Assembly: GCF_040054535.1 (NCBI RefSeq)
Contig: NC_090794.1
Span: forward strand, 4,093,501 to 4,157,500
Reading direction: 5' to 3'
Origin: Antennarius striatus
Taxonomy: Eukaryota; Chordata; Actinopteri; Lophiiformes; Antennariidae
Length of the DNA: 64,000 nucleotides
Shown: positions 54,601 to 64,000 of the stretch, in pieces
How positions within the stretch are numbered: the first letter of the stretch is position 1
How the letters are laid out: each line of letters starts with the position of its first letter
The notes under the pieces: model-generated
Database searches by the model: none
What the model saw: the letters and a program-made list of their open reading frames with translations, nothing else
Told to the model about the DNA's origin: nothing
Made by a program: the position numbers and the translations under genes

Positions 54601-55613
54601 AAAAAAACCCTCATCCACACATCACAACTTAATTACACATGGCCGTCAAACACACGACTTTGAGATTGTTTCATTGGCGACCAAAAGAGAGGAACATCTG
54701 CAGCTCATCACTTGGCCGTGGAGTGTTTTTGTGGGCTGTCATATAAAATTTTTTTTTTAAAAAGATCAGATGCAGATTCCTTTGGTGTTTATCTGTGTTG
54801 CATGTGGATATGTGACAATTCTCTGCGACCAATCAGTGGCTGTAGTTCTCCCTCTCCACCCTCTTTTATTGAAGTACATCACTTGGTACCGTAGCTGAGG
54901 TAAAACCAAAGAAAGACATTTAAACATCGACAAAAGAACCCAACAGTCTGGTGACTTTTCTCCTGATTTGCTCGGGCTTGCCTTGAAAACACACAAAAAT
55001 ATTTTTATCTTATATAATATGATAATTCACAACAATTTTTCCCCCCAACATTTCTCTCCTGCACCTATTTCTGGAGTCTGAATCTGAAAACACATGTCTG
55101 AAGGTTTTAGAGCACACGTGTCAAACTCAAGACCCCGGGGGCCAAATGTGGCCCACCACAGCATTTTATGTGGCCCACGAGAGCATAAAAGGTCGGAGTG
55201 TCTAAAAATAAATAACTCCGTTCTCATTACATTTATTTTACATTGCATTTAGTTACATTTATAAGTTACATGAGTTTGACACCCCTGGCTTAGAGGACCA
55301 CCAGGGGAGTGACTTGTCCTACGTATCTCCTACACAATTTCCATCCTGGTGGATGTAAAAAAAAAAAAATCATTGAAAACTTTTTCAAAACGTCGGCTTC
55401 CATGTGTTGGAACCTGCCGGTTCAGACGGCGACGGTAGTTTCCTACTGCTGCTGTGTTTGTGTGGCAGAGAGGAGGGGAGCTGCGTCCAGGGCTTCGTGG
55501 AGATCTTTGATATGCTGATAGCGGCGACGTCCAGAGTGAGAGAGCTCAAGCTCCAGAGGGAGGAGTACGTCTGCCTCAAGGCCATGATCCTCCTTAACTC
55601 CAGTGAGTAACCA

Positions 55614-55653
<40 letters not shown>

Positions 55654-56841
55654 CGCTTCAGTAGGTGAACCAAGTAGACTATTTGATTGATGTCTCTGCC
55701 TATAATCCCATCTAGGAGTGGGTCTGCAAATATGACTCACTTCATAACTAAGCCGTAATAAATCTTAATGGGAACACAGTGTGTAGTTTATAGTTTTGTG
55801 TTGAAGTTTGGAGTAACAAGCAGTCCTTGTCTGAAGGTTTGAACCGGGCCAGAGCCCCTCCGATGAGCAGGGGATGGGGGGGGAGTAAATGGATACCTCA
55901 CTAATGTTTCTGTTTGGCTGCATCAACCCAGAGGAACAACAGTCCTGGTTTTTGTTCCATTTCTTCCATCTGTTGTCATTTTTATTATTTTACATCTTTT
56001 GAATCGTGTGCATCAGCTTTGATGTCCGTCTCTCATTTCATCACGCGTCAGTCGAGCATCTTTGCAAAAAAGATACCCGATACTCCGCTTGTGCGTCGAC
56101 CCAGCATCCACCTAGCAGGGTTAAGAGGTTCAAGAGGTTTTCTCATCACTCCCCGATATGTCAGTGTGAGCATACCCATGGGGAGTGGACGAGGTCAAAG
56201 CCTAGACTCTATTTTGCTATTTTGATTCCGTTGCCAAGGTGATTGTTGGCTTCAGGTTGAGGATAAACGCAGCAACTCATCAACTAATTTTTGAAAAATC
56301 CTTTTCTCTTCCCAGACATGTGCTACAGCTCCTCGGAGGGCAGTGGCGAGCTGCAGAGTCGCTCCAAGCTGCTCCGCCTCCTGGATAGCGTGACCGATGC
56401 TCTGGTGTGGGCCATCGCCAAAAACGGCCTCACCTTCCGCCAGCAGTACACCCGCCTCGCCCACCTGCTCATGCTGCTATCACACATCCGCCACGTCAGG
56501 TAAAAAAAAAAAAAAAAAAAAAAAAAAGACGCCGCGCGCGACATCGGATATTCCGATGTCGCGCTAATCGACGCGTTTCTTTTAAATCACTTTGCAGTAA
56601 CAAAGGCATGGATCACCTCCACTGCATGAAGATGAAGAACGTGGTGCCGTTGTACGACCTGCTGCTGGAGATGCTGGACGCTCACATCGTGCACAACTCA
56701 CGCCTGTCTGCACGCCAACCCCAACCCAAAGAGGAGTCCAGAGACAAGAAGGACGCTCCTGCCCGGGCAGAGTGCTCCTGTAGCGGCCCCTCAAACACCG
56801 TGACCCCCAGGAGCCCAGGAGGTGGAGGTGAACCCCAGTAG
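51650..56841 (+). CDS. esr2: Estrogen receptor beta, complete coding region
   Basis: Ligand-activated nuclear receptor for estradiol. Coding exons: 51650-52044, 52535-52701, 53398-53514, 53668-53976, 54440-54578, 55469-55602, 56316-56499, 56598-56841; 1,689 nt, 562 residues. Sizes 117, 139, 134 and 184 are the invariant ER exon lengths. The start is the first in-frame ATG (51,650), giving [20 protein letters not shown], like percomorph ER-beta. The DNA-binding domain (about 158-226) has all eight zinc cysteines, P box CEGCKAFF and D box PATNQ. The ligand-binding domain keeps Glu in [14 protein letters not shown], Arg in [11 protein letters not shown], His in [12 protein letters not shown], and helix 12 [10 protein letters not shown]. 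It ends GGGGEPQ. It looks intact. Fish carry two esr2 paralogues and I did not decide which this is. Confidence 0.95.
52535..53514 (+). other. esr2: esr2 DNA-binding domain exons
   Basis: Exon 52535-52701 encodes zinc finger 1 ([31 protein letters not shown]) and 53398-53514 zinc finger 2 ([34 protein letters not shown]). The P box EGCKA specifies estrogen response elements (AGGTCA palindromes). The acceptor before finger 2 is a tandem CAGCAG (53,392-53,397); using the second AG gives the consensus-length linker SIQRQNDY. Confidence 0.95.
55113..55288 (-). mobile_element. hAT-like element copy, internally deleted, inside an esr2 intron
   Basis: It opens CACACGTGTCAAACTCAAG and closes GAGTTTGACACCCCTGG, keeping both ends but only about 175 bases, against about 490 for a full copy. 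It sits in the esr2 intron 54,579-55,468. Flanks TTTTAGAG and GCTTAGAG may be an eroded 8-bp target duplication. Confidence 0.7.
55615..55652. repeat. (TG)n(AG)n compound microsatellite after an esr2 donor
   Basis: It begins about 13 bases after the esr2 exon ending at 55,602, in the following intron. Confidence 0.9.
56536..56564. repeat. Perfect 13-bp inverted repeat in esr2 intron 7
   Basis: GCGCGACATCGGA (56,536-56,548), loop TAT, TCCGATGTCGCGC (56,552-56,564). All 13 pairs match. It lies between a 27-base A run just after the donor and the acceptor TTTGCAG of a 98-nt intron. Confidence 0.95.
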
Positions 56842-56847
56842 TTCAGA

Positions 56848-57110
56848 AATAAATTCACCGCTTTGCACAAAAAAAAAAAACAAGTTGCCAAAACTGATTG
56901 GACGTTTTTAATGGGAGATCCTGCAGAATTTGGAATTCTGTCAAATTTTGACACAACGTGCACTAATTTTAAATTTTTTTTAATGTCATCATTGTTGGAT
57001 TTCACAACGTTACTCTGCATCTGTTACCCCTTTTGGGGTTTTTGGTGGACCCTGAGATGTTACAGATTAAGATGAAGCTGCACAGCGTGTGAAGAAGAGC
57101 CCAAAATAAA
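56848..57110 (+). terminator. esr2 polyadenylation signals
   Basis: AATAAA at 56,848-56,853 begins six bases after the stop codon and is followed by a genomic A12 run at 56,869-56,880. A second AATAAA is at 57,105-57,110. The second gives a more usual 3' UTR of about 280 bases. Which is used cannot be read from sequence. Confidence 0.5.
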
Positions 57111-57363
57111 AGCATGCTTATTCCAATCATTCATCAGGAATGATGCAGTAAAAGATTTCCTATCTGTGGATAAAATAGAAAAGGTTCACCTAATATCTCA
57201 TCAAGATGATTAATTACATGAATTTATTGCACATTTTATATAAATATATAAATGTATCCGATCAGACAAACATTGAAACACATCCAGCTTATAATAAGGC
57301 TAAGGAATGGTGTCTATAGATTTGGTCAAAACAATTTGTCTCTATTTTAGCTGAATATATTTA

Positions 57364-58140
57364 ATTTCAATTAAATATCTCATACAACAGATGAACACGG
57401 TGATATTTGAGAAGTGAAATGAAGTTTATAGGATTTACAGAAAGTGTGCAATAATTATTTAAATAATTTGTTTGTTCAGCTGGTTGAGCCTTGACCTCCA
57501 TACACAGGTGAACCCAATCATGACACAGGGTATTTAAGGCGGCCAATCAGTGGCTGTTCTCCTTTTGCCTCTTCTCTGAAGAGTGGAAACATGTGAGCCT
57601 CAAAAGAATCGTCAAATAAACTGAAAGCAAAGATTGTTGAAGATCATGGATTAGAAGAAAAACCAGAGACCTCATGCATTGTTCTAGTTTAGGCCTGAAG
57701 AAGAGCAGATGAAGAACACGGCATTCTAAGACAAACATGTGCTACCCGCAGTAAAATCTGGTGGCTGTCCCATCATGCTGTGGGGCTGCGGGTTCAATTT
57801 AAGTTCTGGGAATCCTGTTCAAGCTGGAGGTCGCATAGATTCCAGTCAGCACCAGTAGATTCTTGTGAACAATGTTCAAGAATCAACCTCAGTGGAAGTT
57901 ATAAGATGTAATTTCTGCAAAAGTATCTACTAGATATTGATATAATTTATGAACCTGCATAATTTCATTTTAAGTAATTATTGCACACTTTCTGTTAATC
58001 TTATAAACTTCATTTCACTTGTCAAATATCACTGGGCTCGTCTGCTGTATGATATATTTAACTGAAATCGCTGATCTGAACAACCAGTGATTTATAAAGG
58101 AAAATTATCAGGGGCCCCTAAACGTTTTTAAGCCGCTGTA
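57364..58140 (+). mobile_element. Tc1-like element, internally deleted, long inverted repeats
   Basis: About 98 bases at 57,364-57,461 pair with the reverse complement of 57,966-58,068 with roughly 11 differences by eye. The right end is AAGCCGCTGTA at a TA. Between the repeats, a transposase start is vaguely readable (context AAACTGAAAGCAAAGATTG), and then a late transposase motif: GTAAAATCTGGTGGCTGTCC followed by ATCATGCTGTGGGGCTG, i.e. VKSGGCPIMLWGC. The middle of the gene is gone and frames are broken. The left outer end is eroded. It lies in the gap between the convergent esr2 and syne2 3' ends. Confidence 0.75.
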
Positions 58141-59955
58141 GATCTCAATATGGAACCTTCCTGTTCCTCAATGCATCATAAACTAAAGAAAGAAAGCAGA
58201 GATTTATCTGTGGAAAGACTAACTCTTAAAAGATTGAACAAATCCTGTCAGTATCTATAGAGGAATAAAAGAAATAAAACAGCTATTTTAGCAGTAAGCT
58301 ACAGCTGGTCTCTGGGCTTAACAGTGAAAATACTTCTGTTTTATGTTGTTTAAGGTGCCAAAGTGGTCATTTTTACTGTAAATCCACTATATTATAAGCA
58401 TTTATTTTAGATTATTAATAGAAAACCTTTAATAAACTCACTGAAAGACTGAGAACACAACTGATTCTATCGAACTAGTTTAGAAGGAGACAAGCTGAGA
58501 AATGAACTGGAGCTGAATTCTGGTTGGCCAACCGATGTGTATTTTTGTTGCGATACTGCAGACCTCCTGCTGACCACTAGAGGGTGCTTTACATCTCACG
58601 TGAAAACCGACAACCACTATGCTTAAAACAGAATTGCTCTCGTAGGCGCAAAGTTTTGCTTAAAGAAAGGGAAAAAAAAAATTTTTTGTATCTTAGAAGT
58701 CGCGCTAGCAGCATCTGTGTGCACAGCTTCGGCAATGAAGAACACCGCAGGGACGCAGAATATAACAATATCCTCTGAAAACACAACCCCATAACCTTTA
58801 TCACCATCGACTGTAAACTGTCACTGTGTTTATGCTTTCATTTCTGGTAATCATGTTAAAGAATGAAGTGTCAAAGGATGAACTGCTGGTTATTATCTCT
58901 GGCGTGTTCGTCCAACTTTTTAAATCATCAGACTGATTGTTTCCATCCTCATTTGCTTTTGTCATGTATTTATCAGTTAACCCATTCACTCTGGAAATAA
59001 AGGAACATTTATACATCAAACAGCGCTGTTCTTCCCTTCTTTATCAGAATAACAGAATGACGGGAAAGAGCCGCTTCATGTTGATTTTGGCACTGGTGGA
59101 ACTGCATGCGGTTGTTCATCCAGATGAGAATAAACTCGCACAACTGGTGTGAATAATTTAAACAGGAGGTCCTTTTTTAAAAAATGAGTCTAATATCTGA
59201 AAGAATGTGAGTAAGGAATCCTTGAGTTGAGTTTTGTGTCATTTTTTGAGTTAAAAAAATGAAGTTTAAGTTCAGCGCTCTCACCTCTGAGCAGACTACT
59301 CAGGTCAACAGCAGCAGAGACGCTGCACCTAACATAGTTTTTATCTTTAATGTTTGTGTCCAGATTGAACAAACAAAATAGGAATCGGTCAGGGAGCTGC
59401 TGAGAAGCAGGGTGGAGCGTTGCAGAAACAGCAAAATAAAGAAGAAAAAATAACCCAAACACATTGAACAAAAGGAGTTGAGACAATCAGTGTTTACTAC
59501 CAGGAAATTATGAGCATTAATTCACCGTCTGATGTTATAAATAAGTAATATATTATTAAAACATCACACATCATCCTGTTAAAACCACTTATTTCATAGT
59601 TCATTGGGAGGACTCATAAAGTAAAGCATTTATGTGAAATCGTGAAGTAGTCTTATAAAAAATAAACTTTACTTTTAGAGTTCAGTTGGAGATAAAAAAT
59701 AATTTTTTAATGTTTTCTGTTCATGGAAAACCTATCAAAAATGAAATGTTTATTCAAAAAAAAGCAAATCACGATGAACGATTTCTAAATTTACGCATTT
59801 ATGAACTAGGATTTGTTCATTTTATTAAAAGGCTAGTTAATTATTGATAATGTTTTTTTGTTTGTTTGTTTGTTTGTTTGTGGAATAAATAAACGCTTCA
59901 TCACAGCTGAAGATCCGTTTCCATTTGACAACTTTTTTTTTTAAACATGCGTCTA
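58141..59955. other. Intergenic between esr2 and syne2 3' ends
   Basis: AT-rich spacer. It includes a CTCF-like CCACTAGAGGGTGC at 58,574-58,587 and a (TTTG)n at 59,857-59,880, and must hold the syne2 3' UTR on the minus strand. No gene is seen. Confidence 0.5.
58574..58587 (+). promoter_or_regulatory. CTCF-like motif between esr2 and syne2
   Basis: CCACTAGAGGGTGC fits the CTCF core with one departure. It lies between the two convergent genes. Binding is not shown. Confidence 0.35.
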
Positions 59956-60166
59956 TCAGGTTGGCGGTGGCCCGTTGGTGTAGTGTAACATGGGGTAGAA
60001 GGAGCGTGCGAAGTTGTTGGCCCCGGTGCAGGGGGCCCCGGGCTCTGAGAGGGGAATCAGACACGGGAGCAGCAGGAGGAGCAGCAGGAGGAGCAGCAGG
60101 AGCGGGACGACGGCGCAGAGCGCCTGGCAGAAGAAGGAGCACGGAGACGACGAGTCCTTCTTCTTT
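59956..60166 (-). other. syne2: syne2 last exon: KASH domain
   Basis: The exon encodes basic RKKKDSSSP, a 12-leucine membrane segment ending PCLIPLSEPGAPC, then TGANNFARSFYPMLHYTNGP and the terminal PPPT. In the family the last residues insert into the SUN-domain groove, and the cysteine before them (here in GAPC) forms the disulfide with SUN. All are present, so the end looks functional. The stop is TGA at 59,956-59,958; the acceptor is GGCAAGCAG before 60,166. Confidence 0.95.
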
Positions 60167-63062
60167 CTGCTTGCCACATAAAAACACATGAATGAATATT
60201 TATATGATCGATAGATCTGGATCGGTCATTATTGATCCGGTGTTGTGTGTGTGTGTGTGAGTACCTCTGAGCAGAAGAACCTTTGTATGAGGGAGTCGCC
60301 GCCTGAGGAGCCTCTGCAGCGGCTCTTTGCTCTTTAAACTCCGATGCGGATCCACAATCCTGAATTTAAGACAGACGTGTTACTGACTTCCACCTCCTAG
60401 TAGAGACGGTATTTATCAGGGGGGGTCAAACTCATTTTCACTGAGGGCCACATCAGCATCACAGCTGTCCTCAAAGGGCCAGATGTAACTTATAAATGTA
60501 ATTAAAAGCAACTCAATGTAATGTAAAATAAATGTCACTACTCATTAATTTTATATAACTCTGAATTTATCACTTATTCAAGTTACAAACATTACAGTTA
60601 CACATTCAAAATGTTTGTTTCTCTGTTGTTACATAAATCATTTTAATTTGTCAGGTTATTAAACCCACAGAACTCCATCAATCAAGGATCAAACTATCCA
60701 AGAGAATAAAGAAAAATAACGTCAAACACAAGTTTGAACACTAAAATCGGCTGAATTACTGCATTGTGGGAAATGTAGTTTCTGGTCCGGATGCCGGCGT
60801 CTCTTACCAGCCGTTGTCTCAGGGCGCTGATGTCCTGCTCCACCTGCCTCAGCAGCAAACCCAGCTTGCCACCCGTCACGTGGAGTTTCTCCTGGACCTC
60901 GTCCGTCTCCTCGGTCTCCCCTTCGGGCCGGAGCTGAGCCCACAGCGCCTGGAGGGAGGTCTGCTGGGTCTGCCTGACCCGCAGCTCCGCCTGCAGATCC
61001 TGCAGACAGCAAGGTGGTGAAGGTGCATCCTGAAAGGACGTGAATGCTGGACAGTGTGCGTTCATATCTGCTTACAGTCAGTGTTTTGTGTTGTCGTTGC
61101 AGGGATCTGACGGGTACGTCGGGGTCACTGATGTCCACTGCCTGATATCTGCTCTCTGCCCGGGACAGCCACAGCAGCAGAGAGTGGAGAGACTCATGAA
61201 ACTCCTGTATGGAGGATGAAGGCAGAGCATAGCAACATGAATGACAGCCCTCCTCCATATATTACATATAACTCCAATTTCCAGATCTTTAATCTGTGGG
61301 ATTAAATCCCGCGTGATTGATTCCCCTCACCTGGCAGCCCATCAGCATCTTCCTCAGACTGACATCCCTCTGCTGGAGTCCGTCTCGAGCTCGACTCCAG
61401 TCTCCGTTCAGACGCACCAATCGCTCCTGTAGATCAGGATCTTGCTGAGCTTGCATGTTGAGAGATAGCATGACGGACTCGTAACGTGTAAACGTCTGCT
61501 GCATCTCCTGCGAGAGAAGAATCATCAATGCAATCAATGAACGTTTATCTGAAGATCTGCTGCACCTGGATGTAATCCTCACCTTAAGCTCTTCGGCTCT
61601 GGCCGACACGTCCTCCACGCTGTCTGCTGGGTTGGGCTGCTGGGAACGCTCTAACACTGGGATCACCTTTTTCAACCAGGAAGTGATGTCGTCGAGGTCG
61701 GCCGTGAGCAGCTGGGGGGGCTCTTGAGGGCCGGAGTAAAGGTCGCTCCTGGACCGAGCCTGGAGCGTCTCCCAGCGTTCCATCGCTCCTGAAGGAGCAC
61801 AAAACACATGATGGGATGCAGATATCTCAGCCAATGAGGTTGTAGTTCAGAAGATTTGAAACCAGAACTAATATATCTTAAATTAAATCAGCTTTCTGAC
61901 CTGACTGTTTGTCTGAGGCAGTCAGTCCGGTCAGCCTGACCTCCTCCTGCCGCTCATCATCATCATCATCATCATCGAATATTAGTGAGACCCCCTGAAA
62001 GTCCTCCATGCTGCTGCTGCTGCACTGAGACGTGAGACACAACTGGTGACAAAACAAACACACCGTTAGCACCAGTGGTTTCCTTTTATTCAGGGGGTTG
62101 ATTGTATTTTTTATAAACGTACATAGTCCTGCTTCAGTGGGGTGCTGGTCATGGTGGGTGGAGCTTCACAGGGAGCGTCTGAGCGTTGGAGGACAGCCTG
62201 GACGTCTTCCTGTAATCGCCATCTTGGAGACTCACACAGGACCATAGACCTGCTGGAAACTGAAACACGGAACAAGTTAAACCATCGGCATAAAAGACCA
62301 AACATGTTCACCAGTTTCACACCAGAATAATCTGGGATCTGATGTAATCTGATCAGGAATCAGATTAAAAGTTTCCAAGGTGCCACCCCATGCAAAAAGC
62401 CTCAGAAAGGCGCGTCTGAGAGCAGGAAGACTCAAGCTTCTGTCTAGAAGTCATCAGATAATAATACAGCAAGTGGAGAGGACTGTTTATCAGTTATTAC
62501 CATGGCAACGATTCTTCCCGCAATCCAAACACAAAAGATGGCAATAAAACGTATCGCAAAAATCAACATGAGTGGATGAAGAAAGTAAAGAGGAGCTGGC
62601 GTTCATCCCAAAGAATCACGGGATATAAAGTTATGTAAAATGATGATGATGATGAAGCTAAAAGAGGATATTGTGCAATTTTACAACCTGTTTTGTATGA
62701 AAATAGAACAATCTAAACTATGATTATAAAATAATCCAACAGATAACGTTCATCCAACCATCCAACCAGTTAGACTTCAGGCCTCAGTGTGTGCAAAATG
62801 AGGAAAAGCCATTAAAAAAAAAAAAAAAGATCAGAGAAAGAAAAAGGTTTGAAATGTTCTGTTGCATTGCAGGATTCTCCAAACCAGCATGCAGGAAGCG
62901 GCTGCAGCGCGACAGGCGTTAAGATACCAGCGACACAGGAGCTGCAGGCAGATTTATGATGGGGGGGGGGGGTTGTCTGCAGCCTACCCAGAGAGGGGGC
63001 TCGCAGCGCCTCCTGGGCTTCCACAAAGTCCTCCTGGCTCTCAGTGGAATCTGCGTGGAGAG

Positions 63063-63148
<86 letters not shown>

Positions 63149-63990
63149 GTCATTTTATCAAGTTTAACATCCATAAATTTCATTCCGATGTTGACTTTTA
63201 TTTTGGTAGGGCTAAAAGCAGATGAGGAACATATTTAGGGATTGAATCTACCTGACAGCGCGCTGAAGTACGCTCCCTCCTCGTCTTCCTCCTCCTCCTC
63301 CTCATCCTCGTGTGACGACGACCCCCCCACGTCTCCGGTGTGGTCCCACTCAAGCGGCAGGGAATCCACGCTGACCGGCGTCTCCCGGCCCGAACGCGCC
63401 AGCGGAGACGTCAAGAGGTGGGTGGGCGTGGCCGGAAGGCTGCCCTGACCCCGAACCAGCCAAGGTCGACCAATCAGCTCCAAGCTGGACTCCAGAGAGA
63501 AGCTGGAGGCAGAGAGCTCCGGTTCCTCTTTGATCATCTGAGAAACGATGAAGACAAATATGATGAAGGACTTCTTTCCTAATCTGCTGAAGTTTTGTTT
63601 TTTTTAACGTTTACATTCATTTAATGAGTCTCCTAATTTGACTTTTAACACAAACAAACCTATAAAACTGACTCAGGATCAGGGATTAACATGAAACATG
63701 CTGCTTCTTCTTCTTCAAGGGGAAATGGAAAAAAAAAAAGAAGAAGTTCCCAATGAAATCCAGAATCTACAGAGGCGTTGGCGTGCGCCGCAGCTCACCG
63801 GGGGCTGGCTGAGGCGCTGGTGGAAGCGAACCAGCCTGCTGAAAACCTCCTGGCAGTAGGAGTGGAGCTCCTCCAGCTCGTCCTCGATCAGCGCCGCGTC
63901 CTGCGGCGAGCTCTTCTGGATCAGACCCTCTCCAAACACGATCAGCCCGTCAATGCGCTCTGTGTTCAGGGTGATCTCCTTCTGGAAACT
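59956..63990 (-). CDS. syne2: Nesprin-2 (SYNE2) C-terminus, last 11 exons (5' part outside window)
   Basis: Nesprin-2 is a giant spectrin-repeat protein of the outer nuclear membrane; its KASH tail binds SUN proteins to form the LINC complex. Exons in transcript order: 63990-63799, 63537-63252, 63050-62988, 62259-62123, 62042-61901, 61788-61583, 61507-61331, 61204-61076, 60999-60808, 60359-60265, 60166-59956; 1,830 nt, 609 residues plus stop, phases consistent throughout. Spectrin-type segments include LIEDELEELHSYCQEVFSRL, GAMERWETLQARSRSDLY, EMQQTFTRYESVMLSLN and EFHESLHSLLLWLSRAESRY. The last exon gives a leucine-only membrane segment and NNFARSFYPMLHYTNGPPPT. The upstream acceptor CTTCCCACAG is at the very window edge. 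Nesprin-2 is chosen over nesprin-1/3 by synteny with esr2 and by the tail. Confidence 0.93.
60418..60786 (+). mobile_element. hAT-like element copy in a syne2 intron
   Basis: It begins CAGGGGGGGTCAAACTCATTTTC and continues to GAATTACTGCATTGTGGGAAA as in the jag2 copy. It is inserted antisense to syne2, and its recognisable end is only about 20 bases from the donor (60,806-60,807) of exon 60808-60999. Confidence 0.7.
62260..62987. other. syne2 intron, no further exon seen
   Basis: AT-rich sequence between exons 62123-62259 and 62988-63050. No spectrin-like frame was found and phases join without an extra exon. Confidence 0.6.
63066..63145. repeat. (GT)n microsatellite next to a syne2 acceptor
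   Basis: About 40 GT units, which are (CA)n in the syne2 transcript, end 15 bases before the acceptor of exon 62988-63050. CA repeats close to splice sites are known binding sites of hnRNP L. Confidence 0.95.
63252..63537 (-). other. syne2: syne2 exon with acidic run
   Basis: A 286-nt exon, not spectrin-like: Ser/Pro-rich, then a run of Asp/Glu (HEDEEEEEEDEEGAYFSALS) coded by GAG/GAA/GAC repeats at 63,272-63,315. Such low-complexity linkers join spectrin repeats ahead of the tail. The next exon but two (61901-62042) carries a second acidic run of seven Asp coded by GAT repeats. Confidence 0.85.
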
Positions 63991-64000
63991 CTGTGGGAAG

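Larger units (their letters stand above)
53668..56841 (+). other. esr2: esr2 hinge and ligand-binding domain exons
   Basis: Five exons encode the hinge ([20 protein letters not shown]) and the 12-helix ligand-binding domain from [19 protein letters not shown] to the AF-2 helix. The intron 56,500-56,597 is only 98 nt and contains a poly-A run and a perfect 13-bp hairpin. The F domain after [11 protein letters not shown] is Pro/Ser-rich and variable, as usual. Confidence 0.93.

Overview
The window is nuclear DNA from a ray-finned fish, most likely a percomorph. The evidence is three vertebrate-type multi-exon genes with compact GT-AG introns, very long (CA)n/(GT)n microsatellites, and fish-type hAT, Tc1, DIRS and gypsy-like repeat debris. 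The species call is inference; nothing in the sequence names it.

Layout. (1) 1-22,400, + strand: the 3' three quarters of a Jagged-2 (jag2) Notch-ligand gene. 24 exons were traced from the end of the MNLL region through DSL, the EGF array, a cysteine-rich VWC-like region, one membrane segment and a short cytoplasmic tail, with the stop at 20,184-20,186 and a long 3' UTR. The first exons lie before the window. (2) 22,400-25,146: intergenic, with a 78-bp duplicate of a jag2 exon end (23,913-23,990) and a decayed DIRS-type retrotransposon (24,015-24,937). (3) 25,147-27,204, - strand: an uninterrupted 643-codon ORF for a highly charged coiled coil built from repeats of about 70 residues (ten heptads), preceded by an in-frame leader broken by one TAG. 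I do not recognise this gene; it is the most novel coding object here. (4) 27,205-51,600: about 24 kb with no gene I can support, holding microsatellites, a solo-LTR-like block, hAT-like copies and a GC-richer block at 46,620-46,900 that ends in a good splice donor. (5) 51,650-57,110, + strand: a complete estrogen receptor beta gene (esr2), eight coding exons, 562 residues. (6) 57,364-58,140: an internally deleted Tc1-like transposon. (7) 59,956-63,990, - strand: the last 11 exons (609 residues) of nesprin-2 (syne2), ending in a KASH domain with the terminal PPPT.

The genes do not form a functional unit. esr2 and syne2 are tail to tail, as their human orthologues are on chromosome 14, so this is conserved synteny. 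jag2 is on the same human chromosome but far away. Jagged-2 signals to Notch on neighbouring cells, ER-beta is a nuclear hormone receptor, and nesprin-2 links the outer nuclear membrane to the cytoskeleton. All exon boundaries were set by reading splice sites and phases by eye. Codon phase closes exactly over each traced gene: 3,426 nt for jag2, 1,689 nt for esr2 and 1,830 nt for syne2.
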